In this document: piece after piece, positions 61,927-64,000 of the stretch
Position numbering within the stretch: position 1 is the first letter of the stretch
How the letters are laid out: every line of letters starts with the position of its first letter
Assembly (NCBI GenBank): GCA_958430865.1
Contig: CAUDNR010004024.1
Span: 1-64,000, forward strand
Origin: Entrophospora sp. SA101
Taxonomy: Eukaryota; Glomeromycota; Glomeromycetes; Entrophosporales; Entrophosporaceae
Direction of reading: 5' to 3'
Length of the DNA: 64,000 nt
Made by a program: the position numbers and the translations under genes
Notes under the pieces: generated by a model
Databases searched by the model: none
Told to the model about the DNA's origin: nothing
Seen by the model: the letters and a program-made list of their open reading frames with translations, nothing else

Positions 61927-63693
61927 TTATTTGTTGCAAATATAGAATGGTTTTGGGCAAGTAATATCTTTGAATTCATCTCTAACAAATGGACGAATAT
62001 TCTGGTAAAGATATTCTTGCCTTTTGTAATCCAAAGGAGGTGGCATTAACACTAAAATAGATAGAGCTTTAATTTCTTCAAAAATATCTGCTTTCTTGGT
62101 TTTCAACAAATTGAACTCAACAGAAGGTCCATTAGCAACTTCTTGAACTTTCACTGTACCAAGATTAGATGCTTCAAAAAGAAAATGTTGATATCTTTGC
62201 AAGCCATTTAGCTTCTTAAAATAAATTCCCAAAATAGACTTGATATCTAAGTATTGAAAACCTTTTCCACCTCCATAACACTGAGCTTTATTTAATCCTG
62301 TTGGACTAGACTTTTTTATCACCTCAACCACATGGTCCAGACAATCTACTCTTGTTTTCCTATAGAGTTTTTTAATCAATCCAAAACTACCATCACATTT
62401 GAATTTGGTATGTCCTGGAATCATGAAATTCAATTCAACACTTTCATAATATCCACAAATTACTAAATATAAATAAAATCAAATAGTCACATTATTTTTA
62501 TTTTGTCCACCAGCATTATCGCAAGTAATCTTTAAATATTTTTCACCCTTATTTAATTTCTTAATTCCATCAAAGATCATACTAAGAGTGCCATTAGGAC
62601 CTTTTCCTATGATTTCATTTTCATTAAGAACATAATTAATTTGCTCCTTTATTGCTTCATCTTGAATACCAAATAAATGAACCTTATATGGACTAAGATA
62701 ATAGATTTTACTTACTTGTTGATCCAAATGTGGTACATGAACATTTTGAGCTCAATCATAACTATAATGAGCAGTAGCATCAATACTGCAATACTGTGTT
62801 TTACCCTTTGAATAATTTTGATTAATTAATTTTCTTTGTTCTTCTGCTAATTTGGTATTTTTATTATAATAATTTCTTTCTAATTTGGCTTTGGACAGAT
62901 GTTCTTTAAATCTTTTGAGCAAATCTTTAGCTTCTTCTTCTTGGCGAGCATTATAATGTAAACCATCTCTAAAATGTTGACAAGTATCACACAAATCAGT
63001 CCTTGAACTCATAATTTGAATCTCTGGTGTCAATTGATGTCATAATTTTCTGAAAGCAGCATATTTTAAGGATTTCAAATGACTATCTTCTTCCAGACCG
63101 GCTAGAAAATCTCTATATACTGATTTACAACTCATTTCTGCTGGTAAAAAGATAACTGATTGAGTTATTCTATTGATACTTCTTCCTGGACTTGGTAATC
63201 CATGGACTTCTGCATAATTTTCTAGAAAATTCTTTACTACTTCAGCAGCATTTTTATCAATCACCATTTTAGTTTTCCATTGAGGCATCTTCTTTATATT
63301 GCCATGAACTCTTGCTAGAAGACCATTGTTTATCAGATGATTTCCGATGTTTTCAAAATAAGTTCTGCCAATTCCTAACATATTGAGGTAAGTTTCTTGA
63401 CAAAGAGGTGTATTGTGATCTCAGTGATAGAAAGTTCTTTTATTAGATCTAGTTTTCTTTTTAAGGCGCCTACTGGTGCCTATTGTTCCACCATCCATTG
63501 CTTTAAGTTGGGCCATCAAAAATATGTCTTGTTCTAATTTAGTGAGAGCTTGAAAGGATTCCCTTAATTCTGCAAATTGCTCTTTGGGAATTCTTGAAGA
63601 GCAACCACATTTACAACCTTTTTCTAAAAAATAAATTGCTTTTCAATATTCATTAGAACCATTGCATTTATTACCCTTGCAAATATTTTTCAT
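61927..63693 (-). CDS. DUF7869/DDE-transposase-like protein, TGA read as Trp
   Basis: 588 residues from ATG 63693 to TAA 61927-61929, with no frameshift. Five TGA codons lie in frame at 63643, 63421, 63040, 62752 and 62479 (residues 17, 91, 218, 314, 405); one TGG occurs. The N-terminus has C5, C10 and C27/C29/C31. Later blocks match the pattern of DUF7869-type, transposase-like proteins: IGRTYFENIGNHLINNGLLA, RVHGN, TDLCDTC, IDATAHYSYD, CDNAGGQNKNN (residues 391-401) and GHTKFKCDG (427-435). Asp305, Asp313, Asp392, His428 and Asp434 are candidate RNase H-like site residues (inference). Residue 314 directly precedes AQNVHVP, where relatives as I recall them carry an aromatic. Under the standard code it would be shattered into six pieces. 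Confidence 0.7.
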
Positions 63694-64000
63694 ATACACT
63701 TATCCCTATATATAATTTTATAATTTTTTGTTCACTTTGTCATTTTAATATTACACATAAATATTAAGAAAAAAAAAGACAATCCTTAATGATTTTGCCC
63801 ATAAATGTTTTTCCATTTGCATTATTATTCTAATAGCTCTTTTTCAATTAAAAAGAAAGAATTAGTAAACATTCACTCACTTAACTCTTTATAAGTATAA
63901 GTAACAATAACTTAATCCTTTGCTCTCTTCATCACTGAATATTAAAAAAAAGTGTGCATCTAACAATGATGAATTATTTAACAAACTGATCACATGAAAT
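63694..64000. other. Upstream region of the transposase-like gene
   Basis: AT-rich. Minus-strand tatatataggg lies 10-24 nt upstream of the ATG at 63693, and the 13-mer gacaaagtgaaca (63729-63741) sits ~36 nt upstream. No further frame is supported before the window ends. Confidence 0.5.

Noticed and set aside
60484..63693. Interpretation as a plain RIP-mutated pseudogene
   Set aside because: RIP-type change would also create TAG and TAA and hit Gln codons; here all 11 stops are TGA, no frameshift is present and each gene closes with TAA. It remains the main alternative to be tested.

Overview
The window looks like nuclear DNA of an arbuscular mycorrhizal fungus (Glomeromycotina, Rhizophagus-like). 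It is very AT-rich and its genes carry many short GT-AG introns. It holds the expanded families typical of these fungi: protein kinases with an HHDLHSGN-type catalytic loop and CxxC-bearing N-termini, BTB-BACK-TLDc proteins, Crinkler-like NTPase/nuclease genes and Uma2-like genes. The species call is inference from family content.

Layout. 1-3400: intergenic, with two small hAT-type MITEs and an old duplicated segment. 3.4-4.85 kb: a five-exon XLF/Nej1-like NHEJ gene (-). 6.4-10.1 kb: a kinase with eight ~100-residue tandem repeats (-). 11.8-14.6 kb: the 3' part of a Helitron, then a decayed Crinkler-like gene (+). 15.5-17.7 kb: mitochondrial NAD(H) kinase (+). 18-24.4 kb: one intact and two decayed C2H2 zinc-finger paralogues around a BTB-BACK-TLDc gene. 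24.6-26.2 kb: CCDC97/DUF2052 (-). 29.2-31 kb: phospholipase B-type GDSL lipase (+). 31-34 kb: decayed kinase and transposon debris. 34-34.85 kb: PrxQ-type peroxiredoxin (+). 36.3-40.8 kb: ALG9 and a short-chain dehydrogenase (-). 41.9-43.4 kb: frameshifted kinase (+). 43.6-44.9 kb: a complete but dead Tc1/mariner element. 45-48.6 kb: CaCA cation exchanger (-). 49-50.7 kb: Gti1/Pac2 (WOPR) regulator (+). 52-57.2 kb: VTC4-type polyphosphate polymerase next to V-ATPase subunit B (+). 57.6-59.9 kb: a MITE and a Uma2-like gene broken by nested insertions.

The most unusual segment is about 60.4-63.7 kb. Three adjacent intron-less minus-strand genes are uninterrupted only if TGA is read as Trp. They contain 11 in-frame TGA codons against one TGG, no in-frame TAA or TAG, no frameshift, and each ends in TAA. 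Two of them are only 2 nt apart, as in an operon. The largest is a DUF7869/DDE-transposase-like protein; the other two are coiled-coil proteins, one with a Cys-pair (zinc-binding) N-terminus. This suggests DNA that uses a UGA=Trp code, such as a mollicute-related endobacterium, a mitochondrial plasmid, a virus or a mobile element, either integrated next to fungal genes or joined by misassembly.

Most other genes are conserved housekeeping functions (NHEJ, NADP(H) supply, N-glycosylation, splicing, vacuolar acidification and polyphosphate, ion exchange) set among lineage-expanded families and their pseudogenes. VTC4 and V-ATPase B lie 0.3 kb apart and share a process, because VTC polyphosphate synthesis depends on the vacuolar proton gradient.
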